NCBI GenBank assembly: GCA_029168955.1
Contig: JAPDOI010000121.1
Location: 1,612,001 to 1,676,000 of the forward strand
DNA from: Aplectana chamaeleonis
Taxonomy: Eukaryota; Nematoda; Chromadorea; Rhabditida; Cosmocercidae
Length of the DNA stretch: 64,000 nt
Direction: 5' to 3'
Shown: positions 11,558 through 23,227 of the stretch, piece after piece
Numbering within the stretch: position 1 is the stretch's first letter
Layout of the letters: every line of letters begins with the position of its first letter
Notes under the pieces: generated by a model
Seen by the model: the letters and a program-made list of their open reading frames with translations, nothing else
Database searches by the model: none
Told to the model about the DNA's origin: nothing
Position numbers and translations under genes: made by a program

Positions 11558-12693
11558 CGTTGAAAAAACGCGTATTCGGCGCTTTTTTTTCTGCTCCGCA
11601 AAGCGCTGCTTCGTCATAACTTCGTTCAAAGTGGCAGGTTTGGGTTGTTAGGTTCATGTTTAGAATCAGCATCGAAAACTCTTCATTTTGAGCTCACACA
11701 TGTCTTACCCCGTAGACAAGGCCCATAGGGTTAACCAAATCAATCGAGTTTACGAAGCTAGATATCAAACTGGTATAAATATTTGACTTTATATCAGCCT
11801 TACGGATCATGGGCGAGTCATGCACAACTATGCATGACCAATTTATGAAGTTGGTGAAAAAGAAAATTACGTTTTTTTTTCGTTTCAACGCCCCCGGCAG
11901 ACACTCATCGTCCTTCGCTCGGGCGTAAAATGTCCGCGATCACAGCTACGCTCAGAATAGACTCCGTGGAAACAGAGAAAACTGGTCTGGAAACATTTCC
12001 CACCGAGCTGCACCTTGGTGATGTAGGCTGCAAATGGTCCTAAATCACCGACGTCTCCTTCTCGGCTCAAACGGGAAAAATCAACCTGAGACTCAACTGA
12101 TAACTTTTTCCTTCTGATCTTTTCTCAAATAAGCACTGCGGCAGCTCAATCCGTGAAACTCTATTTTCATGACCTTCACCGTCCTGTTTAAGCAGAGAAC
12201 GGGACGTCGGTGATTTTTGGGTCATCTCAGCCTAATTCACCGAGGTGCCCGCTCGGCGGGAAGTGCTTCCAGACCTTTTTCTTCTGCTTCCCAGACGTCT
12301 ATACTTAGCGTGGTTGTGATAGCGGGCATTTTCCACCCGAGTGAAGGACGATGAGTGCATCTGTTGCAAATTTGTATATTCGTACATAACAGATCGATGG
12401 TCTTCCAGGCTGATATAAAGTCAAATATTTATACGAGATTGATATCTAGCTTCACTTTTCGTACGCTCAATCGATTCTGTTAACCCTATATGCCCTGTCT
12501 GGAGGATAAAGCATTTGTAAGCTCAGAATGAAAAGCTCTGATGCTTCTAAAAATGGCATTAGCAACCCTAACGGACCACTCTAACGGACGGACATATGGC
12601 CCTAGCAACCCTGACGGACCACTTTGAACGAAGTTATGACAAAGCGGCGCTTTGCGGGGTGAAAAAGCTTCGAAAACGTGGGTTTTGTTGAAC
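11558..12693. mobile_element. Long diverged foldback (inverted repeat) element
   Basis: Arms of roughly 520 bp (11558-12080 and 12170-12693) are inverted copies with perhaps 75-80% identity by eye. Matching landmarks include CGCAAAGCGC(T/C)GCTT with 'cataacttcgttcaaagtgg', 'gatataaagtcaaatattta', ACTCATCGTCCTTC and ATCACCGACGTC. A short loop lies at about 12080-12170. It is non-coding. Transcription would give a long hairpin RNA. Confidence 0.65.
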
Positions 12694-12762
12694 GCGTTGG
12701 CGGAGGATGTACATACAATACCGTGACGGGCGGTATTGTATGTACATCCTCCGCCAACGCGT
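12692..12762. repeat. Perfect 32-bp hairpin with 7-nt loop
   Basis: The arms 12692-12723 and 12731-12762 are exact reverse complements, starting ACGCGTTGGCGGAGG. The loop is TGACGGG. It abuts the end of the long foldback, sharing the ACGCG edge. Confidence 0.85.
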
Positions 12763-12840
12763 AGCTAGATGCCTAACAGGGAAACCGGAGATGTCCAGGG
12801 CTTCGGAGGCATCTAGTCTAATTTTGTCGCGAGAGTTTAC

Positions 12841-13385
12841 TTAAAGACAGTGGTCACGATGAAAAACGTTATCGAAAAAACTACAAAAATCAGCTTAGAT
12901 ATAAAATAGCTCAAAAACTATGAAGGTAGCGGGGTGAAAAACGGGCTAGAATTAGAGTTATTAAGACCCTGAATTTCCAGTTCGTGCACACGTGCACAGA
13001 AAGATCACAGTCTCATGCCAAGCAGTCCAAAATCATCGACACTCAGAGAAAGAAATAAATGCAAATTTACCTAATAAAACAGTTGAGCAATGAAAGCAAG
13101 CACTTCAACCAATGTTTTTGACTAGATGTGTACATAAATCCGAAAGTTCATTGATTGAAATTCAATTTCAAGCCAGCTGATGTTCTCGATATTAGAGATC
13201 ATCGATGCCGATGATGTGGGGTGGACTCGTCCACCATCAAAAGACAAGAAAGTTCAGGCTTCGAATTTTGCCCAGAACAGCTGTTTTTTCGCGATTTTTT
13301 CTTATAGGTTCTACTACTTTATACCCAGAAAAGGGTTTAGAGAGGAAAAGAAGACGAGAATATTTGAGCGCGACCACTGCCTTCA
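12841..13385. mobile_element. AAAGGCAG-type TIR element, 540-bp subtype
   Basis: It starts TTAAAGACAGTGGTCACGAT and ends GCGACCACTGCCTTCAAAG. It is the inverted counterpart of 22293-22821, with shared 'gttatcgaaaaaactacaaaa', 'cgtgcacacgtgcacg'-like and 'gatgatgtggggtgg'-like blocks. It abuts the next family member directly, sharing the junction CTTCAAAG. Confidence 0.7.
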
Positions 13386-13863
13386 AAGACAGGGTCCACG
13401 ATAAATTTCGTCCTCGGTTTTTGGCCGGAATTCGAAAGTTCAGAGTCTCATTGGAGCACTGGGGTCGAAAGAACAAACGAAAACGAGCCAGAAAGAGCTC
13501 CATAGGGCTCCGATGTCCGCTCGCGCTAGCCCTTTCGCTCGCGGTCGAGTTTCTCGACGTGAACCAAGGAACACTCGAAATCGCGAAATGAGCGATGGTT
13601 TTAGATCAAAAGCCCCGTTCTTCCCTTCATTCTCGACTTCTCTCTTTACTCAAGTCAGCTCGCATACATCGGCTGCAAAAGACGGAAGTCACAAGCCCGG
13701 AAAACTCGTCCACAATGCTTCTCTAGCTCAATTTTTGAGGGACCATAACTCTGATCCCAGAAGGTCCCCGGATTCCAGACACATCGTTGGAATCAGCATG
13801 GGACCGTTTTCAAGTTAGGCTGAAAAACAGAAGAACGATTTTCATCGTGGACACTGCCTTTAA
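13384..13863 (+). mobile_element. AAAGGCAG-type TIR element, full copy
   Basis: It is collinear with 3623-4105 and ends CATCGTGGACACTGCCTTTAA. The 128- and 101-codon frames here are incidental and recur in the sister copy. Confidence 0.75.
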
Positions 13864-14837
13864 ACCACGTCAGTACCAGCATAATCTAGGTACGTTCTCT
13901 TTACAGCACTCTATCGAATCCACCCTGTCCTGATCCGTACTAGAAAGGCGATCCCATCTGTTTTCTCCCTACGGCCTGCAGTATCCCCGCGGTCAAAGCG
14001 TCACTCCCCACGAGCAGCAGAATGTTGAGTAACCACTCCGTGAGATTACTCGACTAACCTTGGGCGAATGGCACGCCTGCGTTCCGCGTAGCCAGCGCGG
14101 GTTATATTTGCATTTCAACACAGTCTGTCGTTAAATCCGTAGATTCTCGCTACCAAACTATAGCGAGAATACACGGGTTTAGCGACAGAGAGATCAATGT
14201 ATCGAACTTATTCTTCGCTTTTACATAGAATATGCATTGAATTTGCACTCGTGTACCTTCAACACAAGAATCTGCGGTTTTAGCTATCGCAGCTCAAACC
14301 CGTAGATCCTCGCTGAATGGAATGGGAGGGCGTACCTTGCCGCGCCCTCGGAGGCATCTAACTATGCGTTGCCAGAATCGGCTTCGACAGTTTACCATAG
14401 GCCACTGTTTAGAGCGGGCTCAAGAAGCATAGCTGTCTCAAATGGTGGATCCCGAAGCAGATGTTTCCTAGCTTTCGAGGTTTATGCGCCTCCATGAATA
14501 TTTGCCTATTTGAAAACGGTTGTGACTACATCAGTGCTTCTTACGCCAAGAATCTCCCAGCCAATCTATGCGCCTGAGACGCTCTGAGCTGGTTCTTGTT
14601 GAAGACGCCTTTTCTGAAATCTACGAAGTTTTAACACCGAAAGGCTGTGTTTAGCAAAGCGTGAGTATGAATAGAGCTTTCAATTTATCTGAAAGCCCTT
14701 TTATAGCTCTGGTCTAGCGAATGGACGAGGCCTTGGCGGTAGATCATAGCTCGCGATCGAAACCCCACTGGCCGGTGGTGTCGCGGTCGCCACACAGCAA
14801 GTCAAAAATGGTCGCGGCTTCTCAGACAGACGGGGCT
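13864..14837. other. Mostly featureless interval with a hairpin
   Basis: CTGTCGTTAAATCCGTAGA at about 14124 pairs with the inverted block around 14161-14188 (TAGCGAGAAT...GTTTAGCGACAG). A partial third copy lies at about 14280-14320. No gene is recognised. Confidence 0.35.
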
Positions 14838-15522
14838 CAAAGGCAGTATTCACGATAAGTTTCGCTTCCAATATCTCCACGGCTTACGGAAGGTCTGGTG
14901 CTCTATATAGCAAGGCATGCTTAAAAAGGACACGAAAGACGCGTTTTTGAGCAAAAATAGGCCCTCTCTTGTTTACGTTGATTTTTGAGCGTGAAGGAAT
15001 TGACTCTAGAAGGATGATACAGGCCATAAAACGGCCAATGTCTCACCGTCGACTGCGTACCACGCGCTGCGCGACCGCACGTGCGTCGGAAGCAGACGAG
15101 TTTTGGCCGCCGCGCGACGAGTTTCGGCCGCCGCGCGGCGGCTGAAACGTCGCGCGGCGGCCAAAACTCGTCGCGCGGCGGCCAAAACCCGTCTGCTTCC
15201 GACGCGCGTGCGGGCGCGCAGCGCGTGGTACGCAGTCGACGGTGAGACATTGGCCGTTTTATGGCCTGTACCTATCAGTGCAATGAAGCAAACAGCTCAC
15301 TTATCAGCACTTCCTTCACTTGATCATTCCTGTAATCTGAGTCTTCATTTGTTCATTCCGAGGGGGCGGATCTGGGGCACCAAAACGCTTGTTTGCAGCC
15401 GTTATTTTGCCGCTCCTGGCTCGTTTTCTACCGTTCTTTCGACTCTGGGAGTAGGATGCTTCTCACCTATCATTTCACTGTGGAACGTCAACGAGGATGA
15501 TCATCGTGAACGCTGCCTTTAA
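14838..15522. mobile_element. AAAGGCAG-type TIR element carrying a nested palindrome
   Basis: The ends are CAAAGGCAGTATTCACGAT and ATCATCGTGAACGCTGCCTTTAA. A 253-bp palindromic element (15018-15270) lies inside. Removing it leaves about 430 bp, within the size range of the family. Confidence 0.6.
15018..15270. mobile_element. GC-rich palindromic element with TA junctions
   Basis: TACAGGCCATAAAACGGCC at the left mirrors GGCCGTTTTATGGCCTGTA at the right, and pairing continues almost to the centre through GCGCGGCGGCC repeats. A TA at both junctions fits a TA target duplication. It carries no transposase. Confidence 0.75.
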
Positions 15523-15526
15523 GCCC

Positions 15527-15769
15527 CTTTCACAGTTATTTTGCCGTGCGACGTCCGGCAATGCTATCAGACGTCGCGCGCGGCGCCCAGTAGGCCTGTG
15601 GTAGAGCAACCGATAATATCGACCATCCCACCGTCAACGGAGAAGTATCGCACCGAAGTCGAGCGCCACATTGCGACGTCGTTCATCCGGCGTCGCACTG
15701 CGGCACTCCGCGACGCCGCAGTCCTATCTTATAATGTGCCGGACGACGTCGTCCGGCAGACTGTGAAAG
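15527..15769. mobile_element. CTTTCACAG-ended GC-rich palindromic element
   Basis: CTTTCACAGT...TGCCG at the left mirrors CGGCAGACTGTGAAAG at the right. Internal CGACGTC/GACGTCG motifs recur. A diverged relative with 'tagagcaa..gataatatcga' lies at 63283-63500. The 90-codon frame is incidental. Confidence 0.55.
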
Positions 15770-15796
15770 ACGCATTAGACCGTCGACACAGTAGCG

Positions 15797-16188
15797 TTAG
15801 GCATCTTTCATAGTCCTCACCGCAAGCGCGGCACGCGCGTGTTGCGTGGGAAGAGCGGTGGACTATGAAACTTTTCACCTCGCGGCACGCGCGGGACGAG
15901 CGGAAAGCCACTATGAAATCTCCGGCGGCAACGCCATGGCGGTGCAGCTAAAAGTCGGGCCTTTATGCGGTAGCGCAGGATAGTCCCAGAATTATTTAAG
16001 TTGGAGTGAATTCAAATCGAGAAGAAAGTATTGATTGAAACGGTGAAACCGCCATGGCGGTTTTGGCGGCGCCGCTTTGGCGGTGCTGGTGGACTATGAA
16101 AGTTCTCACCGCGCGGAAAGAACTTTCATAGTCCACCGCGCTTCCCGCGCGTGCCGCGCTTGCGGTGAGGACTATGAAAGATGCCTTA
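15797..16188. mobile_element. GGCATCTTTCATAGTCC TIR element, intact copy
   Basis: The ends GGCATCTTTCATAGTCC and GGACTATGAAAGATGCC extend into about 40 bp of perfect pairing (CTCACCGCAAGCGCGGCACGCG). The repeated 'gtggactatgaaa' motif shows further internal symmetry. An interrupted relative is at 40561-41994. Confidence 0.75.
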
Positions 16189-16388
16189 GTACGCAGGCAC
16201 AAAGGGATTGGCAGCACCCGTGCTATATCTACTGGTAACAGCAGGATATGCTGGCAACGACCAGGAGCTCCTGCTGCTTGTGCTGGCGTACTAACGCTTT
16301 GTTAATCGTGGCACGCGTGCTATTGCCAGCCCCTCTCTCCTAGTGTCTGCTGCCACTCTCCTCCATTGATTTGTCTGTTACAAATGAA

Positions 16389-16568
16389 CTATAGTTGTAC
16401 AATTTCGAAAAAAAAATGTCGAACCAACGAAAATCTAAAAACTTTCGTTCATTCGTTCGACGACATTTCGAACGAACGGAATTTGAAAAAATTTCGTTCG
16501 ACGAGTTTTCGAACGAACGAAAAAAATTTCGAAAATTTTTCGAAAATTTCGTTCGTATACAACTATAG
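16389..16568. mobile_element. Palindromic element rich in TTCGTTCGAACG
   Basis: CTATAGTTGTA and TACAACTATAG form the ends, 180 bp apart. The interior is a run of GTTCGAACGAACGAAA-like short palindromes on both strands, so all frames look alike. It is non-coding. Confidence 0.65.
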
Positions 16569-17508
16569 AATCCTCTTGTACGACGGCGGCGGGTATATAA
16601 GGCGGCCAGTCTCGCTGAGGGTGCAGTTGGCCGTTTGAGGCCAGTCCGAGGAGGTGACCTTGTATCACTTTTCGGACGTTGATTTTGAGCGCTGAGGGGA
16701 TCATCACCATGACCCATCGCGAGGTAAGCCTCCTCGTTGTGGACCGCGGCGAGGTTGGCCTCCTTGCTGCTAGCCGTGACAAGGATCATACCAAACACTG
16801 GTAAAGAGGGCAGCAGTCCGAATTCTTTCATCGTTTGCAGAAAAGATAATGAGCGTTAGAACGCAACAATACGTTGGCAGGGTATGCTGCCGTTGCCAGC
16901 AGCTCCTGCTCACAACTAGTTTTAACACGCAGGTTTGCCCTGGCGTAGTAACGCTATTGTGCCGACGTACTAAGCCCCGACTGTCTGCGTTGCCCATTCA
17001 ATAGACTAGAAATGGCGAAAGGCGTCTAATAGAGTGTATAATGCTACTGAAGATTTCATACAAGGCTGGGCCATAAACTGATCACTAAATAACTGGGCTA
17101 GGCGAATTTATACAATCTGAAATGCTGCGGAGCCGCTGGAAGGCGGCGCCAACACGACTCTGTCATAAAACAATGCTTACTGGGCGCCCGAATCAATAAA
17201 GGTAATGAATTAGCAAATTAGAGTGGACAAGATTAATCGTCTTCTGTTGGAAAGCCAATGAAGAATTACATAGAAGTATGTAACTAGACTGAAAAATACA
17301 AAAAAGACATCGACACTACAAGACAGAAAATGCAGTCTTTCCGAATGAAAGCCACTACAATCTTGTAGATATAACATACATAGAACTCGACAAAAGATAT
17401 CGAATCGGCAATCGGCAACTTGCTGAAACTTTAATATGTATGCCATATGCATAACAAAACATAACTAAAGCATCAAAAAGTTGCATTTTGATGGCGCAGC
17501 TTGTCATG
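16569..17508. other. No recognised gene
   Basis: A block at about 16850-16980 ('gttggcagggtatgctgcc...cagcagctcctgct') resembles, in diverged form, the stretch at 16205-16300. The two may be outer arms of an older element that received the palindrome at 16389-16568. Nothing coding is supported. Confidence 0.3.
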
Positions 17509-17560
17509 TATTAGGTTGTAGCAAAAGTGTCCCGCCACTCTTTTTTTTAGGAAATCTTCT
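17509..17560. mobile_element. mariner-like terminal repeat remnant
   Basis: TATTAGGTTGTAGCAAAAGT matches the typical mariner end (TTAGGTTGTGCAAAAGT type), and the complementary end style is seen at 51050-51086. No transposase follows and no partner end was found. Confidence 0.4.
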
Positions 17561-17889
17561 AATTTTTTGGTACTGTTTTTTAGCCAAGAGCGCTATACCG
17601 TTCGAAATGAGTTATTATGAGTTCTCTTTTATTTAGATGTCGTTTCTTAGCTTTTTCAGCAGGAAACCTTAGTTGGACTAACGTTCTATTCACCTGGAAA
17701 CGTGCCACTGGTTTGACTACCCCTAGCATGACCCCAAAACATTGATCTTTTGTCATTCAAAGCTTTTTCACCCAACTTAACCTAACCTTGACCATAGCAA
17801 ATTTGACAACTGATATCAGGTCTGTGAATCACATTCAAAGAAGCTCCTCCGTGTACGTAATATGACCGGAGCAGTAAAAACAAAATAAT

Positions 17890-18498
17890 ATTCTATCAAA
17901 AAGGGGTCTTCCAAGCAAAAGAGGTTTGGTGTGCGTCAGAAACGTTCCAACAAAAAGGGAACAATAGGTAAGTAGAATGAGGAGAGTCTACAAAAAGTGA
18001 ACAATATTTTCTGAGACTGATTTTCCTGGCCGATACTTCTTAACAGCAAAAACAAACCGTTGTGGTACTTCACAAGGAAGAGTTCAATGGTTTCCAAGAA
18101 TGGACTTCTATTCGTTGACGAGATTGTTTAGAAAAATATTCTCATTAGATGCTGCACTTTGGTTTCGCTTCTCGTAGCAGCTGGAGCTAACCGTCCGTCT
18201 GTGTTTTTGGCATCATCTTCTATTCTGATCTTAAGTATTAGGTTTACATGCACATACTTTTTAACGGTTCTCGTGTAGTCAAGACCATGTTTGGAACCAC
18301 AGAGGGCTTCCGTGTAGAACACCGCAACGGTTTGTTTTTTACTGTTAAGAAGCATCGGCCAGGAAAATCAGTCTCAGAAAATATTGTTCACTTTTTGTAG
18401 ACTCTCCTCATTCTACTTACCTATTGTTCCCTTTTTGTTGGAACGTTTCTGACGCACACCAAACCTCTTTTGCTTGGAAGACCCCTTTTTGATAGAAT
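17890..18498. repeat. Inverted repeat with 145-bp identical arms
   Basis: The arms 17890-18034 and 18354-18498 are exact reverse complements over all 145 positions. The 319-bp spacer continues the inverted similarity at about 75% for some 90 bp on each side (CTTCTTAACAG...CAAACCGTTG). Each arm contains AATAGGTAAGTAG, a good splice donor, and CTTAACAG, a possible acceptor, just beyond. The arms may therefore carry pieces of a duplicated gene. No family is recognised. Confidence 0.85.
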
Positions 18499-18641
18499 TG
18501 TTCACTTTTTATTGATATTACGAAGTAATATCCTGAAAAATCTTTCAATAATTTTCGAATAGCATGGATTGCTATAATAATCAGTAAGCAACAAACTTGT
18601 TGCGCACGCTAAAAATGAAGCGCTACTCACTTTCCACGACG

Positions 18642-19733
18642 TCCTGATGATGTCAGAAAATGCCCTATGCACTTGGCACCACCTTGGCACGACGTCCTGA
18701 TGACGTCACCAGATGCTTTATGCACTTGGCACGACGTTCTGATGACGTCATCAGATGCCCTATGTACTTTACATGACATCCTGATGACGTCATCAGATGC
18801 CCTATGTACTTTACATGACACCCTGATAACGTCATCAGATGCCCTATGTACTTTACATGACATCCTGATGACGTCATCAGATGCCCTATGCACTTTACAT
18901 GACACCCTGATGACGTCATCAGATGCCTTATGTACTTTACATGACACCCTGATGACGTCATCAGATGCCCTATGTACTTTACATGACATCCTGATGACGT
19001 CATCAGATGCCCTATGTACTTTACATGACACCCTGATGACGTCATCAGATGCCCTATGTACTTTACATGACACCCTGATGACGTCATCAGATGCCCTATG
19101 TACTTTACATGACCCCCTGATGACGTCATCAGATGCCCTATGTACTTTACATGACACCCTGATGACGTCATCAGATGCCCTATGTACTTTACATGACATC
19201 CTGATGACGTCATCAGATGCCCTATGTACTTTACATGACACCCTGATGACGTCATCAGATGCCCTATGTACTTTACATGACACCTGATGACGTCATCAGA
19301 TGCCCTATGTACTTTACATGACATCCTGATGACGTCATCAGATGCCCTATGTACTTTACATGACACCCTGATGACGTCATCAGATGCCCTATGTACTTTA
19401 CATGACACCCTGATGACGTCATCAGATGCCCTATGTACTTTACATGACACCCTGATGACGTCATCAGATGCCCTATGTACTTTACATGACATCCTGATGA
19501 CGTCATCAGATGCCCTATGTACTTTACATGACATCCTGATGACGTCATCAGATGCCCTATGTACTTTACATGACATCCTGATGACGTCATCAGATGCCCT
19601 ATGTACTTTACATGACATCCTGATGACGTCATCAGATGCCCTATGTACTTTACATGACACCCTGATGACGTCATCAGATGCCCTATGTACTTTACATGAC
19701 ATCCTGATGACGTCATCAGATGCCCTATGTACT
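18642..19733. repeat. 42-bp minisatellite, about 25 copies
   Basis: The unit is GATGCCCTATGTACTTTACA followed by TGACACCCTGATGACGTCAT and CA. Variants alternate ACACC/ACATC. The first units (18642-18740) are more diverged. Each unit contains TGACGTCA, the palindromic CRE/ATF-type core. Because 42 is a multiple of three, every frame stays open; the long plus and minus frames here are artefacts. A 1-bp deletion at about 19283 shifts all of them. Confidence 0.95.
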
Positions 19734-22292
19734 GATAGCCTGCGACCACTGGCAGTGGCTAGTGGCAGGAACGAGGAACGAGGGACGAGGGACGAGGAAC
19801 GAGGAACAGGACACGAGGGACGCGTTACAAGAAAAAACGCGAATTTTAGCTAAGCTTCCGCCGATCTAACTTTGTTAATTTTCAATCGATTTGGCTCAAA
19901 TTTTGTCAGCGGGTGTCTTCTATACTCTCTCACTTATATCCAGAAGGAAATCTCTAGAAAATTTGTTTTACAGGTTTTATTAACTACTTTACCAAAATCT
20001 AAGTGATCACAAGTGCCAGGCAAAACCAAACCTCTCCAGCCGCTTCGCGGCTGGAGCGATATCCACTTGACTCCGCCGTGACTTCAGACAGTTGTTCCTT
20101 CTGATAGAAAGAGTGTTATGTGCGGAAATTCTGATACAGTGTTTACTTCATTAGCTTCACTATCAACATGAAAAACGAATATCGATTTTCGGTGGCGTGC
20201 CATTCGAGCTCGCGTGTCCCATCGGTGGGACAAGGTATAAACGCAATATTGCACGCTGTCCGAACGTGCAGTCACCCAAAATTAGGCGTGGCCGTGAATT
20301 CGTTGAAATCAGCGTGTTTCAAGGATTGGAAAACATTCAACCCGGACGATTTAAACATTTTCGTCGTGTTTTTCCCTAAGGAACGGAAAATTGCGTCGGC
20401 GACGCACTCTTGAACTCGTTTCGTGGGCGATATTGTACAGCCGACCTAGGACGGCCCACTTGCTTGTAGTCGCTAAACACCCTAAAATTCGTCTGAATTT
20501 ACCAGTCCGTCGCTGGACGCTCAGGAAACACACAACATGTCCGCCAAGGAATCATAAATCGCTTGTATCTTCCGATCCTAGCGAGAGAAACACCTAAAAT
20601 ATATGAGAGCCAATGCCGTCCTTAAAGGCAGCCCTCACGGAGAAGGGAACTTGAGGATTATACCTGAGAAAAGTATCAGATTGACAAAAAAAAACTGAAA
20701 CCAATTTTTCCCTGCAACAAGAAATCGCGGAAAATCGTCAGTAGATGTTGAATACTCTAGTGACATTGTTCACTGAAAAGAGCGCATTGCACTGAAGGAT
20801 TCTGCATCCCACATTCGAAGTACACCGCAGTCCAAGAACTCCGTCCTCATCCCGACGAATACGAACAAGCTTTGTCTACTGAAGGCCACCAACGGAAGTT
20901 TGTAAGTACGGACAACGAGCCGAACTTGTTGACAGTTTCTGTGCTTTGTGTAGCAACAGCGTCTGCAACTACGGACAAGAGTCCCATCCCAACATGAACA
21001 GTACCTGCATATATAGAGTTCGTATAGTATTTTTAGTCTGATGAATTTACGGGGCTGCGACGGTGGATCAGCCGGCGCGAATCAAAACCCCATTCACCAG
21101 TGAGGCCGCCAGCTCCTTCGGTGCTGCTCACGTCTATAGCTTTGCGCCAATGCGCAATAAGGAACGCAAAGTATCCGTGCGATTCGTGCCGACTGCATGC
21201 TGCGTCTCCTTCTCCCCCCCCCCACCACAAACTCTTGCTGTCGCACGAGCGAAAGAACAGAGTAAATTTGGGTTCGAAACAGAGGATAGACTTCTTCCTT
21301 CCTGGACATCGCGTTCTGTTCCATTCCAATGACTGAGGCTACTAAATGTAAGAGTGCGCATGGATTCATTTTATAATGTTGTATTCTTGCTTTATTCCGT
21401 TATTCTGGTGAACCGCGAGCTGTTTAAACACTCGTAATGCTGTCTTTGCAACATGCAATATGTCAATAATTAATTCTCGGGTGATGGTTTTGGATGGCCA
21501 AGGGAAAAAGTTGGAGTGACGAACTGCGATGTGACGATGGAGCTCATGGGCCCGAGAGACTAATTATCCGTCACAGATGCAGTGCGTGAACCGCGTCTGA
21601 CAGACAACTCTGCCCGGCTAATTTGGATCGAATTCAGCATCTGCCCCGAGCAGTAAGCACAGTGGGAAGTGAGGGATGAGCAGCTCGCAAGGTTCGACAG
21701 ACGAAGAGGAGCTCCAGCAGTCAACAAGTGAAGAAAACGGCACGCAATACCTGAAGCAGTGACAGCTCACTCTACAGGACGCATCACTCCCCATCTTTCT
21801 AAGAGCATTAAATTGTTGCACCAAACTCGGGTCAAGTTTAGAGAAAAATTTTCGCCCAGATACGCCGAAAACCAAGAACTTCACGACCATTCTCCAAAGC
21901 CCAAAGCACATTTCAGATCTCTTATATAAAAAAAAATTTCTTTGAGAAGGAGGAGGGAATTCTAAGCAGAACAACCCCGTGGGAGAGAATATCATTCACG
22001 GTCCTGTCACCTCTTCCGGTCGCCTCACCACCTCAGGGAGTCATGAAAAAGGAAATTCTCGAATTCTTACCATAGCGGAGTTCTTTGCCAGGCACTTTGA
22101 CATATAGAAGCTCCACGCCGCTTCATTCAGATTGTCGGATGATGAAGATCTGCTACTTTTGTGGCCCTTGCAGTAAGAAAAAACTGGTACTGATGCAGGA
22201 GAAGGAAAAGGATTGAAAGATGTGGTAAGATTCAGGGTTATCTCACAAACAAACCATGATGAACAGCCTCAACCCAGTTAAGACCTTTCTGG
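19734..22292. other. Interval without a recognised gene
   Basis: It contains GA-rich short repeats (19770-19820), a solo AAAGGCAGCCCTCACGG element end at about 20624, and a C-run (21215-21225). A 21080-21340 stretch is open in several frames at once, which suggests repeat rather than gene. The 'aaggaacgcaaagtatc' motif at 21160 recurs in diverged form at about 63090. Confidence 0.3.
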
Positions 22293-22821
22293 TTAAAGGC
22301 AGTGGTCGCGATCAAATAAGCTTGTCGTCTTTTTCTCTCTAAACCCTTTTCTGGGTTTCGAGTAGTAGGACCTATAAGAAAAAATCGCGAAAAACCGCTG
22401 TTTCGGGCCAATTTTCAACCCTGAACTTTCTTCTTTTGATGGTGGACGAGCCCACTCCACATCATTGGCATCCATGATCCCTAGTATGAAGAACATCAGC
22501 TGGATTTGAATTTCAATATACTTGTGTACTCATCTAGTTAGAAACATTGACTGAAGTCCTTGCTTTCATTGCTCAACTGTTTTAATTAGGTAAATTTGAA
22601 TTTATTTCGTCCTCTGAATGTCGATGATTTTTGACTGCTCGGCATGAGACTGCGATCTTTTTGAGTGCACGCGTGCACGAACTGACATCTTTTGGCCTTA
22701 GAAACTCTAATCCTAGCCCGTTTTTCACCGCGCTACCTTTACAGCTTTTCAGCTGTTTTCCACCTAAGCTAATTTTTGTAGTTTTTTCGATAACGTTTTT
22801 CATCGTTATCACTGCCTTTAA
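22293..22821. mobile_element. AAAGGCAG-type TIR element, 540-bp subtype
   Basis: It starts TTAAAGGCAGTGGTCGCGAT and ends CATCGTTATCACTGCCTTTAA. It is the inverted sister of 12841-13385. Frames on both strands are incidental. Confidence 0.7.
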
Positions 22822-22943
22822 AGCAGGTGACAAACCCTCAGGGCAAACTCATTCTATCAACACCCCACATTTTAGGGGTCGATTCGAAAGGGGGGGGGGC
22901 GAAGGGTCAAAGAAGCAGCGCTCGCTTAGCGTCTCTGACATTT

Positions 22944-23227
22944 TTGGATTACGGTAAGACGTCGAGTGCGCAAATCATGCAGCATGTCTTACCGTAATCC
23001 AAGAGGAAATTGCTTCTCAGGCTCTCATTTCTTTTTTCGCATACTCCATCATTCTTTTGCGCTCTTTCCGCTCAAAATGCTCGTGATATTCTCGATGCTG
23101 ATACTCTTCTTTACATGGCAATTGAAATGTTTCAGAACATGAGAACGTGAAAAACTCGTTGAATTCTGTTTTTGGATTACGGTAAGACATGCTGCGTGAT
23201 TTGCATACGCGACGTCTAATGGTAATG
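22944..23227. repeat. Pair of 60-bp palindromes about 165 bp apart
   Basis: TTGGATTACGGTAAGAC...GTCTTACCGTAATCCAA forms a palindrome at 22944-23002. A second copy at about 23169-23227 has the inner half inverted (GACATGCTGCGTGATTTGCA). They may be the ends of a small element enclosing 23003-23168. Confidence 0.5.

Noticed and set aside
17930..18120. Spliced small basic (ribosomal- or cold-shock-like) protein across the inverted-repeat arm
   Set aside because: Joining at GTAAGT and CTTAACAG gives an open frame, but the similarity to any named domain was too slight to claim.
18642..19733. CRISPR-like regular repeat array
   Set aside because: Units are contiguous 42-bp copies with no unique spacers, in a eukaryotic context; it is a minisatellite.
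18665..19853. Long 14-residue-repeat proteins on both strands
   Set aside because: Same artefact of a period divisible by three; all frames shift together at a 1-bp deletion near 19283.
21033..21369. Coding region at 21 kb
   Set aside because: Five frames on both strands are open at once, and no family motif or splice signal was found; it is likely GC-rich repeat.
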